From NCBI GenBank assembly GCA_001821295.1, contig MHSK01000028.1, forward strand, positions 224 to 36,919: a stretch of 36,696 nt of DNA, written 5' to 3'. Positions 1 to 7,128 of this stretch are shown one piece after another. The notes beneath the pieces are model-generated. The model did no database searches, was not told where the DNA came from, and worked only from the letters and a program-made list of their open reading frames with translations. How positions within the stretch are numbered: position 1 is the stretch's first letter; every line of letters starts with the position of its first letter. A program made the translations under genes and the position numbers. The DNA comes from Candidatus Taylorbacteria bacterium RIFCSPLOWO2_12_FULL_43_20 (GTDB taxonomy: Bacteria; Patescibacteriota; Minisyncoccia; Phycocordibacterales; HO2-43-120).

Positions 1-1236
1 ATCCCACCAGCCAGAGCCCACGTAGACACCAAAGGATGTCCCACACCTAAAGCAGACAACTTCAGCATCAAACCCAACTGGAACACCATACCCTCCCTCA
101 TATCCGCTCCTTCTCTAGAGCTAGGCATCCTAAACCTCGGCAAAGTAACCCTACAGAGACAACAAGGCATACTCCTCGTAAAGTCCACTCAAGACTCCGA
201 CGACCGTCTAGACTTTGACTCCCACCTCTCATTCTCCCAAAACAAGGTAACAGCCAACCCTACCGAACTTCCTCTCTTCTCCGAACCAACAACCATCACC
301 CTCTACAACATAGATGAGATACAGCCCAAGATACTCAAAGACGGCACAGAATGCTCCGACTGTTCCATCACCTCCTACCAAGACAATGTACTCATCTTCA
401 CCGTCCCTCACTTCTCCACCTATGAGATCACCGAAGGATACGTAAACCCTCCCAATACTCCAGAACCTGCAAGAACCACGGGAGGAGGAACTTTCAGCGG
501 AAGAGCAAGGAGAGTGACGACACCCGCCTCCGTCCCTCTCCGCCAGCTGGCGGATCGGAACTACGGCGTGGCAATGCCCGCAACCACCTATACTTTCACC
601 CGCGACCTATACCCAGGTTCCTCCAACGATGACGTCAGGATTCTTCAGAAAGTCCTGAACTCCCAAGGATATACCGTAGCTACCCAAGGTGTTGGCTCTC
701 TAGGAAATGAGACAGACTACTACGGCCCAGCCACCACCCGTGCCATCCAACGTTTCCAGTGTGCCATCCTCCAGATCTGCTCGGGTACCCCTTACACCAA
801 CGGATATGGTAACTTCGGACCAAGGACTAGGGTTGCTTTGAACGCGAGAGTCGGTGGAACAGTACAAACACCAGTAGTCACAACACCAACTCCTTCCTTG
901 CCAGCCGTAGCTCCTGCTGTGCCCGCCGTAGCCTCTGGCGAAGGTTGGACACGCAATCTAACGATCGGCTCTCGCGGTGCAGATGTCAGAAATCTCCAAA
1001 TCTTCCTTAACACACAAGGATTCACTGTCTCAAATCAAGGAGTGGATTCGACAGGCTCACCACGAGCTGGTTCTCCTGGCAACGAAACAGATTACTTCGG
1101 CCCGGCCACCCACTCCGCCGTCATCAGATTCCAGAATCACTACAGAAATGACATCCTTGTTCCTGTAGGTCTTACACAGGGAACGGGGTACTTTGGGCCG
1201 AGTACGAGAGGGAAGGTGAATAGTTTAAGTATTTAA
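1..1236 (+). CDS. Secreted peptidoglycan-binding protein, 3' part (5' end outside window)
   Basis: The frame is open from base 1 to the TAA at 1234-1236, giving 411 residues with the start upstream of the window. An internal ATG at 514 lies inside the continuous frame and is unlikely to be the real start. The first 170 residues are a beta-rich region ending in an LIFTVPHFSTYEIT-type segment, a motif I associate with surface proteins of Parcubacteria. A Gly-rich linker (GGGTFSGRARR) follows. Two copies of a peptidoglycan-binding-domain-1-like unit lie at about residues 198-282 and 321-411, each with a DVR-LQ...LN-QG...GNETDY(Y/F)GPAT...RFQ pattern. The protein probably acts at the cell surface by holding the cell wall. 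Codons end in C far more than in neighbouring genes (many TCC, ACC, CTC), which could reflect transfer or expression level. A copy of a dispersed palindrome sits in frame at 539-556. Confidence 0.85.
   Translation: MPPARAHVDTKGCPTPKADNFSIKPNWNTIPSLISAPSLELGILNLGKVTLQRQQGILLVKSTQDSDDRLDFDSHLSFSQNKVTANPTELPLFSEPTTITLYNIDEIQPKILKDGTECSDCSITSYQDNVLIFTVPHFSTYEITEGYVNPPNTPEPARTTGGGTFSGRARRVTTPASVPLRQLADRNYGVAMPATTYTFTRDLYPGSSNDDVRILQKVLNSQGYTVATQGVGSLGNETDYYGPATTRAIQRFQCAILQICSGTPYTNGYGNFGPRTRVALNARVGGTVQTPVVTTPTPSLPAVAPAVPAVASGEGWTRNLTIGSRGADVRNLQIFLNTQGFTVSNQGVDSTGSPRAGSPGNETDYFGPATHSAVIRFQNHYRNDILVPVGLTQGTGYFGPSTRGKVNSLSI
539..556. repeat. Palindromic repeat TCCGCCAGCTGGCGGATC inside a coding region
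   Basis: The palindrome centred on CCGCCAGCTGGCGG lies in frame in the surface-protein gene (encoding part of LRQLADR). It recurs at 22149-22166, just ahead of rplJ. Identical palindromes at two unrelated loci suggest a mobile or dispersed short repeat rather than protein conservation. Confidence 0.6.
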
Positions 1237-1280
1237 AGGGTCATTTGGATTTTAATGTCAGTTTATGTTAATATAGAACC

Positions 1281-1679
1281 ATGAATATAGATAATGTAAA
1301 ATCAAAGGCTGTCGAACTTGCCCATAAATACAATCTGGATATGGTTGTCCTTTTTGGTTCGCGCGCCGATGGTACGTCGACCAAAAAAAGCGATGTGGAT
1401 ATCGCTTATGCGAAAAATGAGCCACTCTCCTTTGATGATCAGTTATCGATCGGCGCCGAATTGGCCCATTTTTATGGCACTGAAGCCGCCGATGTCGTCT
1501 ACTTGAACAAGACTTCACCGGCATTTATGTATCAGATAATGAAAAAAGCAAAACTTCTTTTCTCAAAGAGCCCGCTGATTTTTCCTAATTTTTTCTCTTA
1601 TGCTGTGAAAAGATTGCGTGAAAACATGTTTTTATATGATATGAAGTTTGATCGTCTGTGTAAGGAATACGGCGTCTAG
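1281..1679 (+). CDS. MNT-type nucleotidyltransferase (MntA-like antitoxin)
   Basis: 132 residues. The N-terminal half shows the minimal nucleotidyltransferase signature: VLFGSRADGT at about residues 23-32 followed by SDVDIAY with the paired aspartates, and a later DVVYL strand that could supply the third carboxylate. In known HEPN-MNT modules, MntA-type proteins AMPylate and neutralise a HEPN ribonuclease (HepT) encoded next door. Here a fragmentary HEPN-like frame starts 21 bases downstream, so the pair was probably once a toxin-antitoxin module. The C-terminal 30 residues (RLRENMFLYDMKFDRLCKEYGV) are typical of the family. The start codon follows a TTAATATAGAACC stretch without a clear Shine-Dalgarno site. 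The family call is firm; whether it still has a role without its partner is unknown. Confidence 0.8.
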   Translation: MNIDNVKSKAVELAHKYNLDMVVLFGSRADGTSTKKSDVDIAYAKNEPLSFDDQLSIGAELAHFYGTEAADVVYLNKTSPAFMYQIMKKAKLLFSKSPLIFPNFFSYAVKRLRENMFLYDMKFDRLCKEYGV

Positions 1680-1700
1680 TAAAGAAATAATTTAAATTCC

Positions 1701-1887
1701 ATGCCCATTGAAAAAACTTTCATTATTTCCAAAGTCGAACGCATTAAAGAAAAATTGGAAAAGATTCGATCCAAGCTTCAGCTGTCTGAACGAAGATGTT
1801 AAGCCCGCGGTTTTCGTGGAGAGTTTGAGGAAAAATATCGGAGATTATGATCAGTACGTGAAGTGCATACTTTCAACTCTGAAATAA
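1701..1887 (+). pseudogene. Decayed HEPN/DUF86 (HepT-like) toxin remnant
   Basis: Two short frames together resemble the ends of a HepT-like protein. 1701-1802 encodes 33 residues (MPIEKTFIISKVERIKEKLE..., a DUF86-like first helix) and then meets a TAA. Just before that stop, the +1 frame opens and continues to the TAA at 1885-1887, encoding DVKPAVFVESLRKN...DYDQYVKCILSTLK, which resembles the C-terminal helix of DUF86 proteins. Total coding potential is about 60 residues against a usual 110-140. The middle, which would carry the catalytic R-X4-6-H motif, is absent. I infer an internal deletion plus a frameshift. The match is by pattern only; a short unrelated coiled peptide is the alternative. 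Confidence 0.5.
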
Positions 1888-1995
1888 ATTTTGAAGAAAT
1901 TTTCCACATAAAGTTTTTCAATACGACGTCAGAGAAAATATCAAGGTTTAACCTTGATATTTGGTGTGAGTGCGGGATCGTGGTATTTTTATATG

Positions 1996-3132
1996 ATGAA
2001 ATATATTGATGTGCACGCGCATGTGAATTTCGCGGCGTTTGATCATGACAGGGAAGAAACCGTTAAAAGAACGCTTGAAGGTGATACTTGGATGATAAAT
2101 GTCGGGACGCAGAAAGATACCGCAAAGGGCGCGGTGGAATTGGCAAACAGATATGAGAAAGGGGTTTACGCCATAGTCGGCCTCCATCCTATACATACGG
2201 ACAAGTCGTATCATGACGAAAAGGAGCTTGGTGAGGGGGCAAGAAATTTTACCTCAAGAGGGGAGGTTTTTGATTATGAATATTATAAAAAATTGGCGAT
2301 GGATCCTAAGGTTGTTGGAATAGGCGAATGCGGTTTGGATTATTACAAACGTAACACAAATCAACGAATGGAAACGAATGCCACGAATGAACGGAACACA
2401 AATCTACGGCTCCGACGCTTCGGTCGGAGCCCCGACCGAAGCGTCGGGGATGATACGAATAAAGATGAAGATAAAGACACGAGTATTGAGAGGCAGAAGG
2501 AGGCGTTTAGGAAGCAGATTGAGCTTGCGAATCTGGTGAATAAGCCGTTGATGCTTCATGTTAGGAACCCCTCGGAGGAAATTTCCAATATACAAGCACT
2601 CCCTCGACAAAGCTCGGGACAAGCAATTTCCAAACAAATCCCAATCTCTAATATCTCCCTCGACAAAGCTCGGGACAAGCAATTTCCAATGGAAGAGGGG
2701 GGAAATCCTCCGGTTTGTAAGAACGGACCACCTCCTTTAGGAAAGGAGGAAGAACCGCGCAGGGTTGTTTCGGCTTATAGGGACGCTGTTGCGATACTTA
2801 AGGCAGAAGCGAAGGTTAAGGCGAATTTTCATTTTTTTGCCGGAACCATTGAGGAGTTTAAAGAGATTCTTGACGCGGGATTTTATGTTTCTTTTACCGG
2901 AGTTATAACTTTTGCCAAGGAGTATGAGGAGCTTATTCAATATGCTCCGATGGATCGGATAATGTCTGAAACCGACTGCCCGTATGTTACTCCCGCGCCG
3001 TATAGGGGAAAAAGAAATGAGCCGCTGTATGTAAAAGAGGTGGTGAAAAAAATCGCGGAGATAAAGAAATTAAGTCTTGAAAAAACCGCGGAAGAATTGT
3101 TTGAGAACGCGAGAGGGTTTTTTGATATATGA
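1996..3132 (+). CDS. tatD: TatD-family metal-dependent nuclease with in-frame repeat insertions
   Basis: TatD-type hydrolase (amidohydrolase fold), in known members a Mg-dependent 3'-5' DNase. I start at the ATG at 1996 (an ATG at 1993 directly precedes it), because MKYIDVHAHVNF is the standard TatD N-terminus. Family residues are all present: HxH in DVHAH, GLHP, the Glu of GIGECGLDYY, the His of PLMLHVRNP, the His of KANFHFFAG, and ETDCPYVTP. The protein is 378 residues against a usual 255-265. The excess is two segments encoded by DNA repeats found elsewhere in the window: about 2350-2490 between GLDYYK and SIERQKEAFRKQ, and about 2575-2756 between HVRNP and RRVVSAYRDA. Both insertions preserve the frame and add no stop. 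It lies upstream of rpsF on the same strand. Confidence 0.9.
   Translation: MKYIDVHAHVNFAAFDHDREETVKRTLEGDTWMINVGTQKDTAKGAVELANRYEKGVYAIVGLHPIHTDKSYHDEKELGEGARNFTSRGEVFDYEYYKKLAMDPKVVGIGECGLDYYKRNTNQRMETNATNERNTNLRLRRFGRSPDRSVGDDTNKDEDKDTSIERQKEAFRKQIELANLVNKPLMLHVRNPSEEISNIQALPRQSSGQAISKQIPISNISLDKARDKQFPMEEGGNPPVCKNGPPPLGKEEEPRRVVSAYRDAVAILKAEAKVKANFHFFAGTIEEFKEILDAGFYVSFTGVITFAKEYEELIQYAPMDRIMSETDCPYVTPAPYRGKRNEPLYVKEVVKKIAEIKKLSLEKTAEELFENARGFFDI
2350..2490 (+). repeat. Dispersed repeat inserted in frame in tatD (first)
   Basis: Contains AACACAAATCAACGAATG, ACGAATG tandem words and a double hairpin around GACGCTTCGGTCGGAGC / CCCGACCGAAGCGTCGGG. The same hairpin occurs between genes at 3161-3199, and the AACACAAATCAACGAATG lead-in occurs at 4929-4946 with a decayed hairpin near 5000. 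In tatD it encodes about 46 low-complexity residues in a surface position after the GLDYY motif. Confidence 0.85.
2575..2756 (+). repeat. Composite dispersed repeat inserted in frame in tatD (second)
   Basis: Two copies of a unit with CCCTCGACAAAGCTCGGG and ACAAGCAATTTCCAA, followed by one copy of the AATCCTCCGG...CCACCTCC...AAGGAGG hairpin repeat. The first unit also occurs at 8885-8920 and in part at 12070-12095. The second occurs at 6711, 8237, 8707-8858 (three copies), 9481 and 13841-13943 (two copies). It adds about 60 residues to TatD without a stop. Confidence 0.85.
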
Positions 3133-3356
3133 TGCTAGGCATAACACTAATCAACGACTCCGACGCTTCGGTCGGAGCCCCGACCGAAGCGTCGGGGATA
3201 GATACGAATAAGAAAAGAAGACACCCCATCGCCTCGCCGACTCGGCACTTCCCCTCTAAAGAGGGGAAGAGGGGGGTTGTTCAAATGGCCGGAGCGTGTT
3301 AGTGTGTACTAACTTCGTTATTTCTCGAAGTTTTATCAAATTATTATAAAAAAAAG
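3133..3356. repeat. Repeat-filled spacer between tatD and rpsF
   Basis: Holds the GACGCTTCGGTCGGAGC / CCCGACCGAAGCGTCGGG double hairpin at 3161-3199 and a CTTCCCCTCTAAAGAGGGGAAG palindrome around 3249-3270 that recurs at 6800 and 13250. The last 60 bases before rpsF are AT-rich with no clear Shine-Dalgarno site. Confidence 0.7.
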
Positions 3357-3848
3357 ATGGATGAAGAAAATAATGAGGGAAGAGCCGAGATATATGAACT
3401 TGGCTACCATATCGTTTCCAGCGTTGCGGAAAGCGATCTTCCCCAAGAAGTCAACGCTATAAAAAGTTTTATTGAAGAGAAGGGGGGTATTATTATCAGT
3501 GACGAGTTTCCTAAAATCAAGCCGCTTTTTTACACTATGTACAAAGCGGTAAATGGCGCGAAGAAGCATTACAACAGCGCTTATTTCGGCTGGATAAAAT
3601 TTGAAATAGGAACAGATAGTATAGCTTCCATAAAGGAGAGGGTAATGAATAACTCCAATATTCTCAGATATTTGATCGTGAAGACCGTGAGAGAAAACAC
3701 GATTTACGGTCCCAAGATCGCGCAAATGTCAAAAATGCAGGGCGGGGCGGAGCGTGAGGGCAGGAAAGAAAAACAAGTGGTGGAAGATAAGCCGAAGATG
3801 AGCGCGGAAGAGATTGATAAGACGATTGATGAGATGGTGAAGGAATAG
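3357..3848 (+). CDS. rpsF: 30S ribosomal protein S6
   Basis: 163 residues. The core IYELGYHIVSS...EVNAIKSFIEEKGGIII...YFGWIKFEI...NILRYLIVKTVREN follows the S6 beta-alpha-beta plan, with the YxxxY/F pair and the ILRYLIV strand that binds S18 and 16S rRNA. It is longer than the usual 95-130 residues because of a charged C-terminal tail (about residues 125-163: REGRKEKQVVEDKPKMSAEE...). Order with ssb and rpsR is the widespread rpsF-ssb-rpsR arrangement, which supports the call. Spacing to ssb is 212 bases and includes repeat-like AAATTCGAAAAAATTTTAAATTC DNA, looser than in most bacteria. Confidence 0.9.
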   Translation: MDEENNEGRAEIYELGYHIVSSVAESDLPQEVNAIKSFIEEKGGIIISDEFPKIKPLFYTMYKAVNGAKKHYNSAYFGWIKFEIGTDSIASIKERVMNNSNILRYLIVKTVRENTIYGPKIAQMSKMQGGAEREGRKEKQVVEDKPKMSAEEIDKTIDEMVKE

Positions 3849-4060
3849 CTAGGGTAAGCACGAAATACCAAATCCGAAATTCGAAAAAATTTTAAATTCA
3901 AAATTAAAAAAGGAGGTCAAGAAAAGAAAAAGGATAAAGGGAAGGGAAGCAAAGATTAGGGAGAAATTTCTATGGCTCTGCGGATTGTAAAGTTTGGTTT
4001 TTGGAGTTATATTAATTAAAGCTAAAATCTAACAGCTAACAGCTAAAACCAACTACCACT
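3849..4060. repeat. Spacer between rpsF and ssb with AGCACGAAATACC-type repeat
   Basis: About 3857-3905 carries the GCACGAAATACCAAATCCGAAATTCGAAAAAA repeat family in shortened form (GCACGAAATACC, AATCCGAAATTCG), also present at 13158, 18952, 22676 and inside the 23S gene. An AGCTAAAATCTAACAGCTAA segment just before ssb is tandem-like. No gene seen. Confidence 0.6.
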
Positions 4061-4510
4061 ATGTACATAAATAAGGCCATTTTATATGGCAATCTTACGA
4101 GAGATCCGGAGCTGAAGTCTCTTCCTTCGGGAATTCAAGTGGCTTCGTTCGGTGTTGCCACTAACAGAGTCTACAAAGACAAAGACGGCAATAAGAAAGA
4201 GCAGGCGGATTTTCACAACATCGTAGCGTTTGGCAGGCAGGGAGAGCTAGCGGCGCAATATTTAAAGAAGGGATCCGGGGTATTCGTTGAGGGAAGAATG
4301 CAGACAAGATCGTGGGACGCGCAGGATGGACAGAAGAAATATCGTACGGAAGTTGTGGCTGACAGAATACAGTTCGGTCCGAGAAGTGGAGGAGGAGGAA
4401 ATTATTCCGGAGCGGCGAACCAGGAGTCGAAGCAGGAAGAAAAGACAAAGCCGGTGGATACTATTCAGTATCCGGAGGAAGAGATTAATCCGGAGGATAT
4501 TCCTTTCTAA
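4061..4510 (+). CDS. ssb: Single-stranded DNA-binding protein
   Basis: 149 residues. The OB fold spans about residues 1-105: MYINKAILYGNLTRDPELK, ASFGVATNR, DFHNIVAFGRQGELAAQYLKKGS, VFVEGRMQTRSW and YRTEVVADRIQF are family hallmarks. A Gly-rich linker follows and the tail ends in EEEINPEDIPF, matching the conserved acidic DDIPF tip that docks replication and repair partners. It protects and organises single-stranded DNA during replication and recombination. Position between rpsF and rpsR is the common bacterial order. Confidence 0.96.
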   Translation: MYINKAILYGNLTRDPELKSLPSGIQVASFGVATNRVYKDKDGNKKEQADFHNIVAFGRQGELAAQYLKKGSGVFVEGRMQTRSWDAQDGQKKYRTEVVADRIQFGPRSGGGGNYSGAANQESKQEEKTKPVDTIQYPEEEINPEDIPF

Positions 4511-4670
4511 ACTCGAAGCGAGTCTAGAAAATTTCTAATACTAATAAAAGAAGAGAGGAGTTAGAAGAAATTTCCAATTACCAATTACCAAAATAAGAGA
4601 GGGCGGTTAACAATTAATTTTAACATTTGATCAGAAAAAAGAATTTTCCAGGTCACATGTCAAATATCAC

Positions 4671-4883
4671 ATGTCAAATGTAAATAAGCAGTGTTATTTC
4701 ACTCAAAACAATATTAAACACATAGATTATAAAGACGTAGAAATTTTGAAAAAATTTCTTAATCCTCATGCTCGCATGATATCCAGAAAGAAGACGGGAA
4801 TCACAGCTAAGAATCAAAGGAAGCTGGCGCTTGCGGTAAAAAGAGCGAGGTTTATGGGATTGCTTCCGTTCGTGGCTAGATAG
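4671..4883 (+). CDS. rpsR: 30S ribosomal protein S18
   Basis: 70 residues: QCYFTQNNIKHIDYKDVEILKKFLNPHARMISRKKTGITAKNQRKLALAVKRARFMGLLPFVAR contains the S18 core IDYKD...LKKFL and the basic KTGITAKNQRKLA-IKRAR-like helix that binds 16S rRNA beside S6. Closest start is the ATG at 4671, which lies in a repeat-like segment (TCACATGTCAAAT repeated at 4653-4680), the same words found in dispersed repeats elsewhere, so the start and 5' leader appear to be repeat-derived. Last gene of the rpsF-ssb-rpsR group. Confidence 0.93.
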   Translation: MSNVNKQCYFTQNNIKHIDYKDVEILKKFLNPHARMISRKKTGITAKNQRKLALAVKRARFMGLLPFVAR

Positions 4884-5448
4884 TGAGGGGTAGCTTTTAG
4901 CTGTCAGCTATTGGTGTGCTAGTAAAAAACACAAATCAACGAATGGTGACGAATGCTACGAATAGGAATGCAGGCTTTTTTAGTTCAAAAACGAATAATA
5001 CGACTCCGGACGTTTCGGTCGGGAAAGATAAGAATGAATAACGCCCAGCGGTGCCACTCGTAAAATTTATGTGGTTTATTAATAATTATTGCTGGTCCTA
5101 AAAAATTTCCAATTTGGATTAAAATTATTGCGGTACTTCTAGTCGCGGGACTGATTTTCATTACTCTTTACGGCAGGCGATAAGAAAGTCGGAAGTCAGT
5201 TGAAGGAGTTGTTAATCAACATTGTGGGGAGGCTGAGCCTCCCCACAAGATAGTGATTGGGGAGGCTGAGCCTCCGCACAAAATATAAGTTGCTAGTCAG
5301 CAGTCATTAATGGGAGAATTCCAAAGGGGTCTGGATTCCCGCGTTCGCGGGAATGACATGTGAGCGTGGGATGACAGCCCTCAGGGTGGGTGTGAGCGGT
5401 TACTTAAAAGTTAATTGCGCGGGCGGTTTTAGCTGTTATAATTGAGAT
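4884..5448. repeat. Gene-free stretch with several repeat families
   Basis: Contains AACACAAATCAACGAATG (4929-4946), a decayed CTCCGGACGTTTCGGTCGGG hairpin near 5000, two GGGGAGGCTGAGCCTCC palindromes (5222-5246 and 5259-5281) and one GGATTCCCGCGTTCGCGGG unit (5333-5358). Around 5085-5183 a hydrophobic frame (PKKFPIWIKIIAVLLVAGLIFI) runs to a stop but has no ATG/GTG/TTG start that I can see. No convincing gene. Confidence 0.65.
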
Positions 5449-5808
5449 ATGAAAAAGAAGCCGCAAAATAAAACAGATAGTCACACTGAAGAGATAAAAA
5501 GATATTTGGGAGCGCTACATGAAGACCATCAAGAAAAGCTTGATGTCGTTGTTGAGTTAGTTAAGGGATTAGACGGAAAAGTCGCAGACTTGGATGGGAA
5601 AGTTAATAAGATGGATAGCAGACTGGATAGAGTTGAAAACAAGTTAGATGGAGTTGTTGAACAGGTTGGTAGGATAAGTGAAGATGTAGAAATAATGAAA
5701 GGCGACATAAACGTAATAAAAGGAGATTTAAAACAAAAAGTTGATTACAGAGAATTTTCTTCACTTGAAAAAAGAGTGGGAGTGTTGGAGTTGAAAGTTA
5801 GGAAGTGA
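5449..5808 (+). CDS. Small coiled-coil protein of unknown function
   Basis: 119 residues, starting at an ATG preceded by a TATAATTGAGAT stretch that contains a good -10 (5436-5441), so the mRNA could be leaderless or nearly so. After a Lys-rich N-terminus the protein is a run of heptads: LDVVVELVKGLDGKVADLDGKVNKMDSRLDRVENKLDGVVEQV..., with L/V/I at a and d positions through to the C-terminus. No signal peptide, membrane segment or enzymatic motif. Similar short heptad proteins (DUF-type, some resembling phage tail or SlyX-like coiled coils) exist; no function can be assigned. It stands alone, flanked by repeat-filled spacers. Confidence 0.75.
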   Translation: MKKKPQNKTDSHTEEIKRYLGALHEDHQEKLDVVVELVKGLDGKVADLDGKVNKMDSRLDRVENKLDGVVEQVGRISEDVEIMKGDINVIKGDLKQKVDYREFSSLEKRVGVLELKVRK

Positions 5809-6039
5809 TTATAGTAGATACCGCATAACGAAAAGCGCACATGAAAAATATCAAGGTTAAACCTTGACATTTGAACACCTTAGACAAAGAAATTTCTCCT
5901 TCGAGTTCCTCAGGATGGTGAAGCAATTGAATCATAATTACCAATTTCTAATGAGAATAGGGAGAGGGAGTTAAATGGCTCACACTTACGTGTGAGCCAT
6001 TTAATGTGTAGTAGAGCGGGTCTAGCAGAGGAGGGCTTG
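5809..6039. repeat. Repeat-filled spacer before the efp terminator
   Basis: TAGTAGATACCGC...CGCACATGAAAA (about 5813-5845) recurs at 18915-18948. CCTTCGAGTTCCTCAGGATG GTGAAGCAATTGAA (about 5898-5932) recurs at 9551-9585 and, inverted, at 23357-23391. No gene seen. Confidence 0.65.
5973..6002 (-). terminator. Hairpin after efp
   Basis: Perfect 13-bp stem AAATGGCTCACAC / GTGTGAGCCATTT with a 4-base loop, 38 bases past the efp stop codon. On the minus strand only a short T run (ATTTAA) follows, so termination strength is uncertain. Confidence 0.6.
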
Positions 6040-6603
6040 TTAATTGGCGCGTTCTACATACTGGCCTGTTTCGGTGTTTACGCGGATCGTGTCGCCTTCG
6101 TTTATAAACATTGGTACATAGACTTCGGCTCCGGTTTCCAGCTTTACTGATTTCGTGCCGCCTTGGACAGTGTTGCCTTTTACCGCGTCTACCGCTTCCG
6201 TAACTTTGAGGTCAACTTTGATCGGCAGTTTTACTCCGATGATTTTTTCATCAAATGACAACGATGTCGCCAGTGAGTTCGGCTTGATGAATTTGATTTG
6301 CGGCCCAAGCATTGATTCTTCAATTTTAAAACGCTTGGAAGGATCGGCTGGATCTGAGAACCAATATTCACCTCGATTGGTATAGATGAATTTAACCTCT
6401 CCTTTCACGAGGTCAGCTTCATGGACTTTGTCGGATGATTGGAAGGAATGTTCAACAATTCTGCCTGTCAGCATGTTGCGCAGTTTCGTGGCGTTCACGG
6501 GTTTTCTCTGCTGTTTTCTGAACACGTGGGACGAGAGGACTTCGTAGGGTTCGTCCTCAAAAATTATATATTTATGTTCTTTGACTTCGTTGTATTCAAG
6601 CAT
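6040..6603 (-). CDS. efp: Translation elongation factor P
   Basis: 187 residues. Three EF-P domains are recognisable: an N-terminal KOW-like domain (KHKYIIFEDEPYEVLSSHVFRKQQRKPVNATKLRNMLTG), the middle OB domain (EHSFQSSDKVHEADLV...FIYTNRGEYWFSDPADPSKRF) and the C-terminal OB domain ending GDTIRVNTETGQYVERAN (family motif GD.I.v.T..g.Yv.R). EF-P enters the ribosomal E site and relieves stalling at proline runs. The tip loop that normally reads PGKG or PGRG is QQRKP here, so the usual modified Lys/Arg lies in a different local sequence. Last gene of the minus-strand cluster that begins with ftsK. Confidence 0.94.
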   Translation of the reverse strand: MLEYNEVKEHKYIIFEDEPYEVLSSHVFRKQQRKPVNATKLRNMLTGRIVEHSFQSSDKVHEADLVKGEVKFIYTNRGEYWFSDPADPSKRFKIEESMLGPQIKFIKPNSLATSLSFDEKIIGVKLPIKVDLKVTEAVDAVKGNTVQGGTKSVKLETGAEVYVPMFINEGDTIRVNTETGQYVERAN

Positions 6604-6832
6604 AGTAATTGAAGTTGTTAGTCAATAGTCAATAGTCAATAGTTGTTAGTAGGAGCTTCAGTGGCTTGCTAGGGGAAGAACATTTGACATGAACAATTGA
6701 CAATTGACGGGGAAGAGAGAGAAATCCTCCGGTCTACGACCACCTCCTTTGCCCCTTCGCTCGAAGCGAGCTACGGAGGCACACAGTAAGAACGAGGACT
6801 TCCCCTCTAAAGATGGGAAGAGGAAGAGGGGG
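6604..6832. repeat. Repeat-filled spacer between efp and a small membrane gene
   Basis: GTTAGTCAATAGTCAATAGTCAATAG tandem words near 6617-6645, the ATTTGACATGAACAATTGAC word (6684-6705, same as 12035 and as arms of 23S insertions), an incomplete AATCCTCCGG...CCACCTCC hairpin repeat (6721-6750) and the CTTCCCCTCTAAAGATGGGAAG unit (6800-6822). Confidence 0.65.
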
Positions 6833-7003
6833 CTAGCGGATGAAGTATATTGACGAGCCGGCGATTGCCAAGAGCGCCGCGAAGCCCACAAGAGGATTGG
6901 CAAACCCTCTGGCTACTTCCATGAATGTGAATACTAATCCAAATAATCCACCCATCACCGCACTCCTTGCCCATAAGGGAAGGTTTTTCATATTTTTTTT
7001 CAT
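6833..7003 (-). CDS. Small two-helix membrane protein, unknown function
   Basis: 56 residues from MKKNMKNLPLWARSAVMGG to the stop at 6833. Two hydrophobic stretches, about residues 14-32 (AVMGGLFGLVFTFMEVA) and 38-55 (PLVGFAALLAIAGSSIYF), suggest a helical hairpin in the membrane. I prefer this start because the frame upstream (24 more residues) is not membrane-like and covers the probable leader. It lies between recA and efp on the same strand. I recognise no family. Alternative: a spurious frame, but the amphipathic design and conserved-looking Gly/Ala spacing favour a real gene. Confidence 0.55.
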   Translation of the reverse strand: MKKNMKNLPLWARSAVMGGLFGLVFTFMEVARGFANPLVGFAALLAIAGSSIYFIR

Positions 7004-7128
7004 AAACATGGAAATTGTATATGAAGATAATGTTAATGTCCAATAACTGGGGGAAAGCACCAAATCACATGACAATTGACCAAAGCAAAGATTAGGGAGA
7101 AATTTCTAAAGGAGAAGAAGAGGGGAGA

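Noticed and set aside
5085-5183. Tiny membrane protein (PKKFPIWIKIIAVLLVAGLIFITLYGRR)
   Set aside because: Hydrophobic frame ends at a stop, but no ATG, GTG or TTG start lies in frame after the previous stop, and the upstream part is repeat DNA; at best a remnant.
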